Shown here one piece after another: positions 1 to 10,478 of a stretch of DNA of 39,683 nt. A program made the translations under genes and the position numbers. How positions within the stretch are numbered: position 1 is the first letter of the stretch; the number at the start of each line of letters is the position of its first letter. Below the pieces are notes generated by a model. That model did not search any database and was not told the DNA's origin. It was given only the letters and a program-made list of their open reading frames with translations. This stretch comes from an uncultured Blautia sp. (GTDB taxonomy: Bacteria; Bacillota; Clostridia; Lachnospirales; Lachnospiraceae): the NCBI GenBank assembly GCA_946629475.1, contig CAMOXX010000002.1, positions 1 to 39,683 of the forward strand. Direction: 5' to 3'.

Positions 1-905
1 AACCACATCGGGCTCTCTTCCGGTTTGCACACAACAATCATTTCCTGTTTTTCGAACTGATGAATACGGTACACGCCTCTCTCTTCAATGCCATGGGCGC
101 CTTTTTCCTTACGGAAGCAGGGTGAATAGCTGGTGAGTGTCTGGGGAAGCGTTTCCTCATCGATTGTCTGATCGATAAATTTTCCGATCATGGAATGCTC
201 GCTGGTTCCGATCAGATAAAGATCTTCACCTTCGATTTTGTACATCATCGCATCCATCTCGGCAAAGCTCATAACACCTGTCACGACATCGCTGCGGATC
301 ATGAATGGAGGAACATAGTATGTGAATCCTCTGTTGATCATGAAATCGCGCGCATACGAAATTACTGCTGAGTGAAGCCTTGCAATATCTCCGGAAAGAT
401 AATAGAAGCCTTCGCCTGCAACTCTTCTTGCGGCGTCCAGATCGATCCCGTTGAATGTTTTCATAATATCCGTATGATACGGAATCTCAAAATCCGGTAC
501 AACGGGCTCGCCATATTTCTGAACCTCGACATTTTCACTGTCGTCTTTTCCGATCGGGACAGAAGGATCAATGATGTTCGGAATCACCATCATTACATTT
601 TTGAGTTCTTCCTCAACTTCCTTCTCTCTCACGGACAGCTCATCGATTCTTGCTCCGGACTCTGCAACCTGGCGTTTGATTTCCTCTGCCTCGTCTTTTT
701 TGCCCTGGCCCATGAGCTTTCCGATCAGCTTGGATGTTTTGTTTCTCTCAGCTCTCAGTGCTTCCACTTCCTGCTTGATGTCCCTGTTCTCTCTGTCCAG
801 AGCGATCGCCTTGTCCACAAGCGGAAGCTTTCCGTCCTGGAATTTATTTTTGATGTTCTGTTTTACAATCTCGGGGTTTTCTCTTAAAAACTTAATGTCA
901 ATCAT
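1..905 (-). CDS. serS: Seryl-tRNA synthetase, N-terminal part (truncated by window edge)
   Basis: Reverse-strand reading from 905 gives MIDIKFLRENPEIVKQNIKNKFQDGKLPLVDKAIALDRENRDIKQEVEALRAERNKTSKLIGKLMGQGKK..., continuing to SPCFRKEKGAHGIEERGVYRIHQFEKQEMIVVCKPEESPMW; typical SerRS N-terminal coiled coil and class II core. Absent from the ORF track because it has no stop in the window. Start overlaps the upstream stop (ATGA). Confidence 0.95.
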   Translation of the reverse strand, partial: MIDIKFLRENPEIVKQNIKNKFQDGKLPLVDKAIALDRENRDIKQEVEALRAERNKTSKLIGKLMGQGKKDEAEEIKRQVAESGARIDELSVREKEVEEELKNVMMVIPNIIDPSVPIGKDDSENVEVQKYGEPVVPDFEIPYHTDIMKTFNGIDLDAARRVAGEGFYYLSGDIARLHSAVISYARDFMINRGFTYYVPPFMIRSDVVTGVMSFAEMDAMMYKIEGEDLYLIGTSEHSMIGKFIDQTIDEETLPQTLTSYSPCFRKEKGAHGIEERGVYRIHQFEKQEMIVVCKPEESPMW

Positions 906-1432
906 ATTGTCTCCTTTATATTCTTTTCTCCTATGTCGAAATTGACTGCTTTTCTGAGTGCTTCGACTTCTTCCTGACTGAGCATAACGTATGACTCACC
1001 TTTTACAATTTCTTTCATATATAAAAAGCAGTTGTCTCTGCTATGTACAGCATTCAGAATCAAGCCTGAATTATCCTTATCGAGCATGGCAAGCGCAAAG
1101 CTCAGTTTTCCACCGACATCATCAAATGCGTCGTATTTTTCTACGCCGTATTTGCTGAATATCCGCTGAAAATTATCCTTTATTGCCCGAATATCATTAT
1201 CGTGATCTTCCTTCGCTTCAAATAATCTGTCGATCTGGGCGAATTTCCTGGTAAATTCCTTTTCCAGAGACTGCCCCTCCGATCCTTTCATAAACTGTTT
1301 ATATTTTTGTTCAAGGCGGGAGAGTCTCATGTTGTTGCTGATTACACTGATCAGCAGCATTACTGTCAAAACCAGCAGAATCAGGGTTATAATACCGGAA
1401 TCTATACCCAGAGCGCCAAGTATTCCTGTCAT
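902..1432 (-). CDS. DUF4446 family protein (N-terminal TM segment)
   Basis: 176-aa ORF with N-terminal hydrophobic segment, ending FMKGSEGQSLEKEF...DVGGKLSFALAMLDKDNSGLILNAVHSRDNCFLYMKEI; located between parB and serS as usual in clostridia. Confidence 0.8.
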   Translation of the reverse strand: MTGILGALGIDSGIITLILLVLTVMLLISVISNNMRLSRLEQKYKQFMKGSEGQSLEKEFTRKFAQIDRLFEAKEDHDNDIRAIKDNFQRIFSKYGVEKYDAFDDVGGKLSFALAMLDKDNSGLILNAVHSRDNCFLYMKEIVKGESYVMLSQEEVEALRKAVNFDIGEKNIKETI

Positions 1433-1489
1433 ATCCGGCCCTCACTTTTCTTCCGATGAATGAATTGATGCTGAACAGCTGCCGATTAT

Positions 1490-2437
1490 TTATGTGATAC
1501 TGTTAATCAGGTCAATAATCCGTTCCAGTTCATCCCGGGAATAGTATTCAATTTCTATTTTTCCGGTATTATTCTTTTTACGGTTGATGCTCACTTTGGT
1601 TCCGAGGACATCTTTCATTTTTTCTTCCAGGCTCTCATACAAAGCTTCCAGCCCTAAATCGATCTTTTTTTCGGGCTTTTTCTTTGGAGGTTCCAGAATT
1701 GCCCGTACGATTTTTTCGGTCTCCCGGACGCTCAGCTTTTCATCAAACACCTTAGCCGCAAGTATTTCCTGCTGCTCCGGCTGGAGAGGGAGAATAGCCC
1801 TGGCATGTCCGGCCGAAATCATTTCATCGATCAGCATCTGCTGAACCTTATCGGTTAATTTGAGCAGCCTTAACGAATTTGTGATTGCAGTCCGGCTCTT
1901 CGCCACCCTTTCACCGATCTCATCCTGTTTCAGGTTAAATTCCTCGATCAGCCGTCTGTAAGCCTGCGCTTCTTCAATCGGATTCAGATCCTCTCTCTGA
2001 AGGTTTTCAATCAATGATATTTCGAATACTTCCTGATCTGTGAATTCTCTTATAACTACAGGTACTTCGGTAAGACCCGCCATTTTTGCGGCACGCCACC
2101 TTCGTTCTCCGGCAATTATCTCATAATAGTCCTCTTTTTTGGACACTAAAAGCGGTTCCAGCACACCGAATTGCTTTATGGACTCAGATAATTCCAGAAG
2201 AGTATCTTCATTGAATATCTTTCGGGGCTGCGACTTGTTTGGTTCTATACTAGAGATTTTTACCATAATCTCAGCATTTTTATCCGAAGCCTTTTTCTGT
2301 TCCGAAGGATATTCTTTTTCTTTTGTTTCTGAGAGCTCATTATTCTTCTTTCCGGATATCTGTTTTTCTGACTGTTTCTTCGCAGGAATCAGGGCATCAA
2401 GCCCTCTTCCCAGACCTCCTGTTTTTCTGGCAGCCAC
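1490..2437 (-). CDS. parB: Chromosome-partitioning protein ParB/Spo0J
   Basis: 315 aa; GLGRGLDALIP start, NKSQPRKIF, ELSESIKQFGVLEPLLV, IAGERRWRAAKMAGL, SLIENLQREDLNPIEEAQAY motifs. Confidence 0.97.
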   Translation of the reverse strand: MAARKTGGLGRGLDALIPAKKQSEKQISGKKNNELSETKEKEYPSEQKKASDKNAEIMVKISSIEPNKSQPRKIFNEDTLLELSESIKQFGVLEPLLVSKKEDYYEIIAGERRWRAAKMAGLTEVPVVIREFTDQEVFEISLIENLQREDLNPIEEAQAYRRLIEEFNLKQDEIGERVAKSRTAITNSLRLLKLTDKVQQMLIDEMISAGHARAILPLQPEQQEILAAKVFDEKLSVRETEKIVRAILEPPKKKPEKKIDLGLEALYESLEEKMKDVLGTKVSINRKKNNTGKIEIEYYSRDELERIIDLINSIT

Positions 2438-2441
2438 TTTT

Positions 2442-3203
2442 TTACTCCTCCCGGATTACTTCTTCCGCAAGAGCTCTGTAACTCTCAGCCCCTGCAGATT
2501 TATTATCATATAATATAATCGGAAGGCCATAACTGGGAGCCTCCGCTAACCGAACGTTTCTAGGAATGATTGTTTCGTAAATTTTCTGATCAAGATTGTT
2601 CTTTACATTTTCCACAACCTGCTGGGAAAGCTTATTCCGAACATCGAACATCGTAAACAGAATCCCCTCAATTGACAGTTCGCTGTTCAGCCTCTCTTTT
2701 ACCAGGTTGATTGTGTATATCAGCTGGGATAAGCCTTCCAATGCATAATACTCACACTGGATCGGTACAATCACGGAATTGGAAGCACATAAAGCATTAA
2801 TAGTAAGAATGCTGAGAGAAGGCGGGCAGTCCATAATGATATAGTCATAATCATTATTCAGCTGATCCGTTATTCTTTTTAAAATGTACTCCTTTTCTTC
2901 GAGATCCAGTATTTCCACCTCAGCCCCGGATAGATTTACATTTGAGGGAATCAGATCAAGATTATCACATACATCTTTTATGATCACATCATCCTTATCG
3001 GCATCCCCCATAATAAGGTGATATAATGTGTTTTCGATCTCATTCTTATCGACTCCTAATCCACTGGTGGTATTTCCCTGAGGGTCAATATCGATTGTCA
3101 GTACCTTTTTCCCTTTTTCTGCTAGACAGGCTGATAGATTTATTGCTGTTGTTGATTTTCCAACTCCACCCTTCTGGTTGGCGATTGCAATGATCTTGCC
3201 CAA
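2442..3203 (-). CDS. parA: Chromosome-partitioning ATPase ParA/Soj
   Basis: 253 aa; deviant Walker [31 protein letters not shown]. Confidence 0.97.
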   Translation of the reverse strand: MGKIIAIANQKGGVGKSTTAINLSACLAEKGKKVLTIDIDPQGNTTSGLGVDKNEIENTLYHLIMGDADKDDVIIKDVCDNLDLIPSNVNLSGAEVEILDLEEKEYILKRITDQLNNDYDYIIMDCPPSLSILTINALCASNSVIVPIQCEYYALEGLSQLIYTINLVKERLNSELSIEGILFTMFDVRNKLSQQVVENVKNNLDQKIYETIIPRNVRLAEAPSYGLPIILYDNKSAGAESYRALAEEVIREE

Positions 3204-3400
3204 AGATTAAAAACCCCTTTCAATGATGAATCATTATGATTAAATCCATATACGCATGTTATTATATCACTTTTACATATTTGTTTCCACCATTACTTTT
3301 ATAAAAACTGTCACAAAAATACTATTTCTAGTTAGATTCATTTGGATAAAATACCATATCTGGGGTCTATCTTTTCCAAACATTCAAAATCTTCCTGCAA

Positions 3401-3416
3401 TGTTTCACGTGAAACA
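3401..3416. promoter_or_regulatory. parS: parS site TGTTTCACGTGAAACA
   Basis: Exact 16-bp palindrome matching the Firmicutes parS consensus. Confidence 0.93.
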
Positions 3417-3444
3417 TAATATTGATCGCATTTTTCTGAAACAG

Positions 3445-3460
3445 TATTTCACGTGAAACA
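3445..3460. promoter_or_regulatory. parS: parS-like site TATTTCACGTGAAACA (one mismatch)
   Basis: 15/16 match to TGTTTCACGTGAAACA, 44 bp after the first site. Confidence 0.88.
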
Positions 3461-3488
3461 TAATATCGATCGCATCTTTCTGAAACGA

Positions 3489-3504
3489 TGTTTCACGTGA
3501 AACA
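3489..3504. promoter_or_regulatory. parS: parS site TGTTTCACGTGAAACA
   Basis: Exact consensus, 44 bp after the second site. Confidence 0.93.
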
Positions 3505-3508
3505 TTAA

Positions 3509-3548
3509 AAGCGCTGTATCACAGATTTTTCTCTATGATACAGCGCTT
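3509..3548. terminator. Intrinsic terminator downstream of rsmG
   Basis: Perfect 13-bp stem AAGCGCTGTATCA / TGATACAGCGCTT; minus-strand 3' side continues TTTTAATG, immediately after the rsmG stop. Confidence 0.8.
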
Positions 3549-3552
3549 CTTT

Positions 3553-4281
3553 TTACAATGGTTCTTTTTTTGGTGTTCCGGGTTTTCTTGGATACTTCTT
3601 TCCGGTTGATTTTATCTTTTTAACAACAATCAATGATCTTGAGGTATTATTATCAGGAAGCTTATATTGAATAATATTCTCTACAGTACCTCCCAGAATT
3701 GAAATTGCTTTCTTTGACTGTTTTATTTCTTCATCATTATCTGTTCCCTTATATGCGATAAAATATCCGCCTGTTTTTACAAAGGGAATCGTATATTCTG
3801 ATAACACTGAAAGATTGGCAACGGCTCTTGATACGCACAGATCATATTTTTCTCTGAACTCTTCTTTGTGTCCAAGCGTTTCAGCTCTTTCATGAATTGT
3901 ATCTATTTTCTTTAAATCCAGTTCATGAATTACCTCAGTCAAAAAATCAATGCGCTTGTTGAGTGAATCCATGAGAGTTATTCTTATGTCCGGAAAAACA
4001 ATTTTTAAAGGAATACCTGGAAAACCGGCTCCTGTTCCGATATCAATGATTGAACTGACCTTTGTAAAATCAAAATACTTTGAGATAATTACGCTGTCGA
4101 TAAAATGCTTCATTATAACATCATCGAATTCTGTGATTGCTGTCAGATTCATTACTTTATTCTTTTCGATCAGCATATCATAAAACTGAAGAAACTGTTC
4201 TGCCTGGCTTTCCGAAATCTGTATGCCGATTGATGATAAACTATCCTGAACTTTTTTTAGTTCATGTTTCACGTGAAACAT
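3553..4281 (-). CDS. rsmG: 16S rRNA (guanine527-N7)-methyltransferase RsmG/GidB
   Basis: 242 aa; NKVMNLTAITEFDDVIMKHFIDSV, IDIGTGAGFPGIPLKIVFP motifs; starts MFHVKH encoded by a parS site. Confidence 0.97.
   Translation of the reverse strand: MFHVKHELKKVQDSLSSIGIQISESQAEQFLQFYDMLIEKNKVMNLTAITEFDDVIMKHFIDSVIISKYFDFTKVSSIIDIGTGAGFPGIPLKIVFPDIRITLMDSLNKRIDFLTEVIHELDLKKIDTIHERAETLGHKEEFREKYDLCVSRAVANLSVLSEYTIPFVKTGGYFIAYKGTDNDEEIKQSKKAISILGGTVENIIQYKLPDNNTSRSLIVVKKIKSTGKKYPRKPGTPKKEPL
4265..4280. promoter_or_regulatory. parS: parS site overlapping the rsmG start codon region
   Basis: TGTTTCACGTGAAACA at 4265-4280; encodes the M-F-H-V-K-H N-terminus of RsmG. Confidence 0.92.
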
Positions 4282-4349
4282 TTATTTCTCCTTCTTCAGT
4301 ATTTTGTAACTGTTCAGAAAGCATTCCGAATGAATGGGTATCTGAACAA

Positions 4350-6239
4350 TTACTGCTTTTTTAAATAGACCATTAAGACAGAAATATCGGATGGTGTAAC
4401 TCCCGAAATTCGTGAAGCCTGTCCGATCGATACCGGCCTGAATTTTTTCAGATTTTGAACAGCTTCCGTTTTTAAACTTGGTACCTGATCGTAGTCAATA
4501 TTTTCCGGAATTTTTTTGTTTTCCAGCTTCTGGAATTTTTCAATCTGTCTTCGTTGTCTCTCTATATAACCCTCATACTTTATTTCTATATTTACCTGTT
4601 CCATAACATCTTTTGGAGCAGATTCTGCACAAGGATCCAGTACAGATATTTTTTCATAATCAAGCTCAGGTCTTTTCACTAAATCGGCGAGAGAGGAACC
4701 TGATTTTAGCATGGGACTTTCATTTTCAGTTAATATCGCGTCCAGTATGTCAGAACTTCCGATAAACGTTTCTTCTAAACGTTTTTTCTCTTTTTCGATT
4801 GCTTTTTTCTTTTCTTCAGTTTTATCCAGCGTATCGCGATCAATCAACCCTGCATAATAGCCGTACTTTCGCAGTCTCAGATCGGCATTATCCTGCCGTA
4901 ACAGCAGCCGGTATTCAGCCCGGCTTGTCATCATCCTGTACGGCTCCCGGTTTTCCTTTGTAACAAGATCATCAATCAGCACACCGATATAGGCTTCAGA
5001 CCTGTCGAGAATAATCTGTTCTTTTCCACGGATTTTCAAGGATGCGTTGATTCCTGCGATCAGTCCCTGCGCGGCTGCTTCCTCATAACCGGAACTTCCG
5101 TTCAGCTGTCCAGCACTGTACAAACCGTCAACGGTTTTAAATTCCAGAGTAGGGTATAACTGTCTTGCGGGCAGACAGTCATATTCGATGGCATAAGCAT
5201 TTTTTACGATTTCCGCATTTTCCAGGCCGGGAACCGTTCTGTACATGGCAAACTGGACATCCTCCGGGAGAGAGCTGGACATCCCGCCGATATACATTTC
5301 ATTGGTGTAAAGTCCTTCCGGCTCAATGAATACCTGATGTCTGTTTTTATCTGCAAATCTTACAACCTTATCTTCAATAGAAGGGCAGTAGCGCGGTCCG
5401 GTTCCAGATATTTCTCCGGAGTATAAAGGTGACCGGTCTATATTCTCCCTTATGATATTATGTGTCTTTTCGTTGGTGTAAGTAAGCCAGCATGATTTTT
5501 GCTCAATCTGAACATCTGCCGGATCTGTCGAAAAAGAAAAAGGTACAACGACTTCGTCGCCAAACTGTTCCTCCATTTTGGAGTAATCGATCGACCTTCC
5601 ATCTATTCTCGCCGGAGTTCCTGTTTTAAACCGGACGATTTCGATTCCCAGCTTTTTTAAGGATTCCGTGAGATAGTTCGCCGCCTGAAGTCCGTTTGGT
5701 CCTGTATAATAACAAACGTCTCCATAAATGCATCGTGCCTTTAAATAGGTTCCTGTACATAAAATGACAGCTTTTGCCATATATTCAGCACCGGAAAATG
5801 TTCTTACACCTGTAATTGCTGTCCTGTTATTTGTACACTCATATAATAATTCGGATACTTCGGCCTGCCGGATCGTAAGATTATCGGTACTTTCCAGCGT
5901 TTTTCTCATCTCGGTAGTATAGGCCTGTTTATCCGCCTGCGCTCTTAAGGAATGTACTGCAGGTCCTTTTGACTTATTCAGCATTTTTGACTGAATAAAT
6001 GTCTTATCGATATTCCTGCCCATTTCGCCGCCAAGCGCGTCAACCTCGCGTACAAGATGACCCTTGGAGCTTCCTCCAATGTTCGGGTTGCAGGGCATCA
6101 GGGCGATACTTTCAACACTTACCGTAAACATAATGACACGCATTCCCGTTCTTGCGGCAGCAAGAGCGGCCTCGCAGCCTGCATGCCCCGCGCCAACGAC
6201 AACGACATCATATTGCTCTTTTACAATTTTCTTATTCAT
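4350..6239 (-). CDS. mnmG: tRNA uridine-5-carboxymethylaminomethyl modification enzyme MnmG/GidA
   Basis: 629 aa; [24 protein letters not shown] motif, [37 protein letters not shown]. Confidence 0.98.
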   Translation of the reverse strand: MNKKIVKEQYDVVVVGAGHAGCEAALAAARTGMRVIMFTVSVESIALMPCNPNIGGSSKGHLVREVDALGGEMGRNIDKTFIQSKMLNKSKGPAVHSLRAQADKQAYTTEMRKTLESTDNLTIRQAEVSELLYECTNNRTAITGVRTFSGAEYMAKAVILCTGTYLKARCIYGDVCYYTGPNGLQAANYLTESLKKLGIEIVRFKTGTPARIDGRSIDYSKMEEQFGDEVVVPFSFSTDPADVQIEQKSCWLTYTNEKTHNIIRENIDRSPLYSGEISGTGPRYCPSIEDKVVRFADKNRHQVFIEPEGLYTNEMYIGGMSSSLPEDVQFAMYRTVPGLENAEIVKNAYAIEYDCLPARQLYPTLEFKTVDGLYSAGQLNGSSGYEEAAAQGLIAGINASLKIRGKEQIILDRSEAYIGVLIDDLVTKENREPYRMMTSRAEYRLLLRQDNADLRLRKYGYYAGLIDRDTLDKTEEKKKAIEKEKKRLEETFIGSSDILDAILTENESPMLKSGSSLADLVKRPELDYEKISVLDPCAESAPKDVMEQVNIEIKYEGYIERQRRQIEKFQKLENKKIPENIDYDQVPSLKTEAVQNLKKFRPVSIGQASRISGVTPSDISVLMVYLKKQ

Positions 6240-6244
6240 ATGCT

Positions 6245-7627
6245 TTATTTACCCATACAGAACCTGCTGAAGATTTCTTCTACAAGATCTTCTCCAACGG
6301 TTTCTCCCGTGATGTATCCGAGACAGTCACAGGCATCCCGCAGATCGATGGACAAAAAATCCTCCGGAAGCTGATCCTGTATTCCGTTCTGAACCAGACG
6401 CAGACATTCAACACAGTCCTTTAATGCGTTCATCTGTCTCTCGTTTGTGATATATAATTCATCGTTGACTGCAATGTTTCCTTTAAAAAACATCTCTGTT
6501 ATTTCCCGCTCAAGTTCTTCAATCCCGGTTTCTTCCTTCATGGATACCGGAATAACCTTATGCGAAGAATCCATCTGTATCTCTTCTATTGTGACCTTTG
6601 GAGCCAGGTCTGTTTTATTATACAGGATAATAACGTTTTTATCATTCAGCAATTTCAGAATATAACGGTCATTATCATCAGGCTCTGTCGAGCTGTCCAT
6701 CACAAACAGGGTAAGGTCCGCGTCATCGGCAGCCTGAATTGCCTTTTCTACTCCTATTTTTTCGACATAATCATCGGTCTTCCGGATTCCTGCAGTATCA
6801 ATTAAATGTAATGAAATTCCATTCAGGTTGATATATTCATCAAGGATATCCCTGGTCGTTCCCGCGATGTCCGTCACGATTGCCTTTTCTTCACCGGTCA
6901 GAAGGTTCATCAGAGAAGACTTTCCTGCATTCGGTTTTCCTACAATAACAGTACGGATGCCTTCCCTGATCAGCTTGCCGTTCTGAGAGCGGGAGAGCAG
7001 CTTAACGATTTCGTTTATAATATCATCAATCGTATGTTTCAGGGATTCCTGATAATTGTCCAGGCTGTAATGCTCGGGATCATCAAGAGCCGATTCAATA
7101 TAGGCGATCTCATAGAGCAGCCGTTCTCTGATATTTTCTATTTTGGAATAAACCATTCCTCTCAGATGCTTTAAGGAACTTTTCAGCGCGTTCTCATTTT
7201 TTGCCTCAATAACATCCATTACGGATTCGGCCTGCGAAAGGTCCATTCTTCCGTTCAGAAAAGCCCGTTTTGTAAATTCTCCCGGTTCCGAAATTCGAGC
7301 GCCGGCTTTGACAACCGTTTCGAGAACTCTTCTTGTAGAATAAATACCGCCGTGGCAGTCAATCTCGATCGTATCCTCCCCTGTATATGTATGAGGGGCT
7401 TTCATGAGCATCAGAAGAACTTCGTCCACCGGCTGTTCCTGGTCAAAAATCCATCCGTAATGAATGGTATGGCTTTTCTGTTCTTTTATTCTTTTCTCTT
7501 TATTTTTCGGATGGAATACTTTTTCCGCGATGAAAAAAGCATCCGGCCCCGAAATTCTTACAATTCCGATGCCGGATGCGCCGGGTGCAGTCGAAATTGC
7601 TGCAATCGTACTATCTGACCGTAACAT
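6245..7627 (-). CDS. mnmE: tRNA modification GTPase MnmE/TrmE
   Basis: 460 aa; [30 protein letters not shown] (G1), [17 protein letters not shown]-terminal FCMGK. Confidence 0.98.
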   Translation of the reverse strand: MLRSDSTIAAISTAPGASGIGIVRISGPDAFFIAEKVFHPKNKEKRIKEQKSHTIHYGWIFDQEQPVDEVLLMLMKAPHTYTGEDTIEIDCHGGIYSTRRVLETVVKAGARISEPGEFTKRAFLNGRMDLSQAESVMDVIEAKNENALKSSLKHLRGMVYSKIENIRERLLYEIAYIESALDDPEHYSLDNYQESLKHTIDDIINEIVKLLSRSQNGKLIREGIRTVIVGKPNAGKSSLMNLLTGEEKAIVTDIAGTTRDILDEYINLNGISLHLIDTAGIRKTDDYVEKIGVEKAIQAADDADLTLFVMDSSTEPDDNDRYILKLLNDKNVIILYNKTDLAPKVTIEEIQMDSSHKVIPVSMKEETGIEELEREITEMFFKGNIAVNDELYITNERQMNALKDCVECLRLVQNGIQDQLPEDFLSIDLRDACDCLGYITGETVGEDLVEEIFSRFCMGK

Positions 7628-7714
7628 ACTGTACTCTGCGAAATCCTGTGCCGCATATCTTCATGCCGCAGCGGATTTTCTTCCTTTCCGTAAGGTGCTG
7701 ACCATTTGACAAAA

Positions 7715-7736
7715 GGGGGAGAAATATTTCTCCCCC
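7715..7736 (-). terminator. Intrinsic terminator downstream of jag
   Basis: Perfect palindrome GGGGGAGAAATATTTCTCCCCC followed on the minus strand by TTTTGTC, immediately 3' of jag. Confidence 0.75.
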
Positions 7737-7743
7737 TCCGGTT

Positions 7744-8865
7744 TCAGTTCTTTTTCAGTTTTACAACAATATGACGATAGGGTTCTTCTCCCTCGCTGAT
7801 TGTTTCAACATACTTGTTGCCCTGCAGTGAGGAATGAATAATGCGGCGTTCATAAGGATTCATCGGCTCCAGAACTACCGGACGTCTGGTCTTTTTCACC
7901 TTATACGCAATTCCCCTGGCAAGGTTTTCCAGTGTTTCCTTGCGGCGGCGGCGGTAATCCTCCGTATCAAGCTTAACACGGATATAATTATCTTTTCCTT
8001 TGTTTACAACAAGGCTGGTAAGATACTGAAGGGAATCCAGCGTCTGACCTCTTTTTCCGATCAGAACACCCATGTCGTCGCCTTCAAAATCGACGTCCAG
8101 GCTTCCCTCTTCCCTGTTATACACGGATTTGATCTGAACTTCACCAAGATCAATCGTATCAAATACACTTTTCAGGAAATCGGCAGCTCTCTGCTCAACT
8201 TCCTTAATTTCGTCCTCATCTGTCAGAATCTCAATCGGCTTGCTCTGTTTTACAGGCTTTGCCGACTTTTCGGTCTCTTCAGCTGCGCCTTCTTCCGCTT
8301 CTGGTTTTTCGGCCTTTTCAGGTTTTTCCTGAACCTTGTCGTGTTTTCTGCGGTTTCTTTCCCTGCCGGTTTTTTCCTTCGGCTGTTTTTCCTGGTTCTG
8401 AACTGCAGCTTCTTTTACAGGTTCTTCAGCTGTCGCTGCAGCAGCTTTTTCTTCTGCAGGAGCGGCTTCCTTCCTGACTTCTTTTTTCTCCTGCTTTACA
8501 TTATCCTTCTTCGCCGGTTTCTTTTCGTCATCCGCTTTATTCTCTTTTACAGAAGGTTTTTCTTTGGCAGGTGCTTTTTTCTCCTGTTTTTTGGTTTCTT
8601 TTTTCGGAGCTTCCTTTTTCTCAGGTTTTATGATCGATTCGACTTTTACATTATCAAGGATATCCTTGATCTCATCCTTTTCGTCGATCACGATTTTTCT
8701 GCGGGCCTTGATCACTGCGGGCTTTGCGCCGATTCCGAAAAATCCTGAGCTGCCTTCGCTGATGATTCTGATATCAAGCTGATCACTTGTTGTTCCGAGC
8801 TCCATGCACGCTTTTGTGATCGCTTCACTTTTATTTTTAGCTGAAAACTGAACAAATTCTTCCAT
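7744..8865 (-). CDS. jag: Jag/KhpB-like RNA-binding protein (Jag_N, KH, R3H) with a long charged linker
   Basis: N-terminal FSAKNKSEAITKACMELG...GFFGIGAKPAVIKAR (Jag_N); C-terminal GDDMGVLIGKRGQTLDSLQYLTSLVVNK (KH) and RRRRKETLENLARGIAYKVKKTRRPVVLEPMNPYERRIIHSSLQ (R3H). Confidence 0.95.
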   Translation of the reverse strand: MEEFVQFSAKNKSEAITKACMELGTTSDQLDIRIISEGSSGFFGIGAKPAVIKARRKIVIDEKDEIKDILDNVKVESIIKPEKKEAPKKETKKQEKKAPAKEKPSVKENKADDEKKPAKKDNVKQEKKEVRKEAAPAEEKAAAATAEEPVKEAAVQNQEKQPKEKTGRERNRRKHDKVQEKPEKAEKPEAEEGAAEETEKSAKPVKQSKPIEILTDEDEIKEVEQRAADFLKSVFDTIDLGEVQIKSVYNREEGSLDVDFEGDDMGVLIGKRGQTLDSLQYLTSLVVNKGKDNYIRVKLDTEDYRRRRKETLENLARGIAYKVKKTRRPVVLEPMNPYERRIIHSSLQGNKYVETISEGEEPYRHIVVKLKKN

Positions 8866-8886
8866 TATTAAAACCCCCGTTCCCGG

Positions 8887-10230
8887 CTATTTCTTCTTGT
8901 TTCTCTCATTATAATCACGAACCATATTTGCTTTTGCCGTAATACTTCCCGCCTTCGCGTTCTTTGCCGATTCGTAAGCCTTTTCTACCTTCTGGGCTCT
9001 TTCTTCGGCTGATCCGCTGCCGACACCTTTTGTATTCACATTTCCCTTCTGATTCAGGGAGCGGGAATCCACATTCCGGGCATCCAGGTTTTTGGCATTC
9101 TGATGGGCCTGGCTTGTAATCTTCTGAGGAGGAAGACCCTGTTTTGTACGCTTCTCCTCGATTTTTTTCATATTTTCATTCACCAGAACATTGATGTCGA
9201 TCTTGTTCAGATGACGGTTGATCAGAATCTGCTGGATACAACGGACAACGGCGCTGGAAATCCAGTAAATACCAAGACCTACCGGGAATGTAAAGCAGAA
9301 TACCGCTGACATAAGGGGCATGACCGTGTTCATGGTCTTCATGGAGTTTGCCATGGTATCCCCTTCATTTGCGTTCTGATTTCCTGCCTGGGGCATCAGC
9401 TTGATATTCATCATCTGTGTAAACCAGGAAAGAATGGGAATCAGCAGCGCAATGATACAGAGAGCGATAGAACCGCCTTTTACAACCGCTGTGATATAAG
9501 TAAGAGGCTGCTCCGCAATATTCAGTCCGAAGAAATTCTGCATCGGACGGATTGCTGAAGCTGTACTTTTAATACTGTCAGTAAATGCCGAAAACTCGCT
9601 GACTTCACCAAGCTTTGTCCACTGAGTGGGAGAGAGGGCGTAAAGAAAATCTACGATGGAATTGCTCGTTGCAGTTCCGGCCTCACTCATGACAAGGCTG
9701 ACCCTTGTCATTTTATTGTCTGCAATGAATGTTTTGACAAGTTCTGTATAACCTTCTACACCTGTAATATTATTTACAAGACCTGTAAAAATATTTTTTA
9801 CGCTGTCAACGTATGCAGGGATTCTGTAAATAACCTGCCACAGAGCCATCAATATAGGAAACTGAATTGCCAGCTGAATACAGCTTCCTGACGCCGATAC
9901 ACCATATTTCTGGTATATCATCTGCGTTTCTTCATTCATCTTCATCATAGAATCCTGATCACGCTTGCCTTTATACTTGGCCTGGACGGCCTGGATTTCA
10001 GGCTGCATGACCGCGCTCATCTTTGAGAATTTCTGCTGTTTAATCTGCAGAGGCGTCATGAGAAGATAAATAATAATACTGAAGATGATGATACAAAGAC
10101 CAAGATTCTGAATTCCAAATAAACCATTTAAGGCTTTGTAAATGCCATCCATGATATATCCCATCAAAGAAGCCAGCTGGCCTATGATCGGAGTGGAACT
10201 CTTAGTGGCTAAGATAATATCCAAATTCAT
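8887..10230 (-). CDS. yidC: Membrane protein insertase YidC/SpoIIIJ
   Basis: QNLGLCIIIFSIIIYLLMTPLQIKQQKFSKMSAVMQPEIQAVQAKYKGKRDQDSMMKMNEETQMIYQKYGVSASGSCIQLAIQFPILMALWQVI is the YidC core. Listed ORF starts at TTG 10239; ATG at 10230 preceded by GGAGG is the likelier start. Confidence 0.96.
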   Translation of the reverse strand: MNLDIILATKSSTPIIGQLASLMGYIMDGIYKALNGLFGIQNLGLCIIIFSIIIYLLMTPLQIKQQKFSKMSAVMQPEIQAVQAKYKGKRDQDSMMKMNEETQMIYQKYGVSASGSCIQLAIQFPILMALWQVIYRIPAYVDSVKNIFTGLVNNITGVEGYTELVKTFIADNKMTRVSLVMSEAGTATSNSIVDFLYALSPTQWTKLGEVSEFSAFTDSIKSTASAIRPMQNFFGLNIAEQPLTYITAVVKGGSIALCIIALLIPILSWFTQMMNIKLMPQAGNQNANEGDTMANSMKTMNTVMPLMSAVFCFTFPVGLGIYWISSAVVRCIQQILINRHLNKIDINVLVNENMKKIEEKRTKQGLPPQKITSQAHQNAKNLDARNVDSRSLNQKGNVNTKGVGSGSAEERAQKVEKAYESAKNAKAGSITAKANMVRDYNERNKKK

Positions 10231-10245
10231 TTCCTCCAAGAAGTA

Positions 10246-10458
10246 TTATGGAACCGGGTCGTAGCCTCCGTGAGAGAACGGATTGCAGCGGAGAATCCTC
10301 CACGCTGCCAGAAGGCTTCCCTTGAGGGCACCATACTTTTCAATTGCCTCTAAGCCATATTGCGAACATGTGGGAATATAAGGACATTTCGTTCTTTTCA
10401 TCGGTGACAGATAAATCTGATACAATCTGATCATCCTGATAAGAGCTTTTTTTACCAT
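10246..10458 (-). CDS. yidD: Membrane protein insertion efficiency factor YidD
   Basis: 70 aa; [61 protein letters not shown]. Confidence 0.98.
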   Translation of the reverse strand: MVKKALIRMIRLYQIYLSPMKRTKCPYIPTCSQYGLEAIEKYGALKGSLLAAWRILRCNPFSHGGYDPVP

Positions 10459-10478
10459 TTTATTCTCCCGAAACCATC

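Noticed and set aside
3256-3456. 66-aa plus-strand ORF containing MFHVKH
   Set aside because: MFHVKH is simply the translation of a parS palindrome; the rest has no coding character and it lies in the parS region.
7834-8748. 304-aa plus-strand ORF opposite jag
   Set aside because: Phe/Leu/Arg-rich artefact of the reverse complement of the Lys/Glu-rich jag linker.
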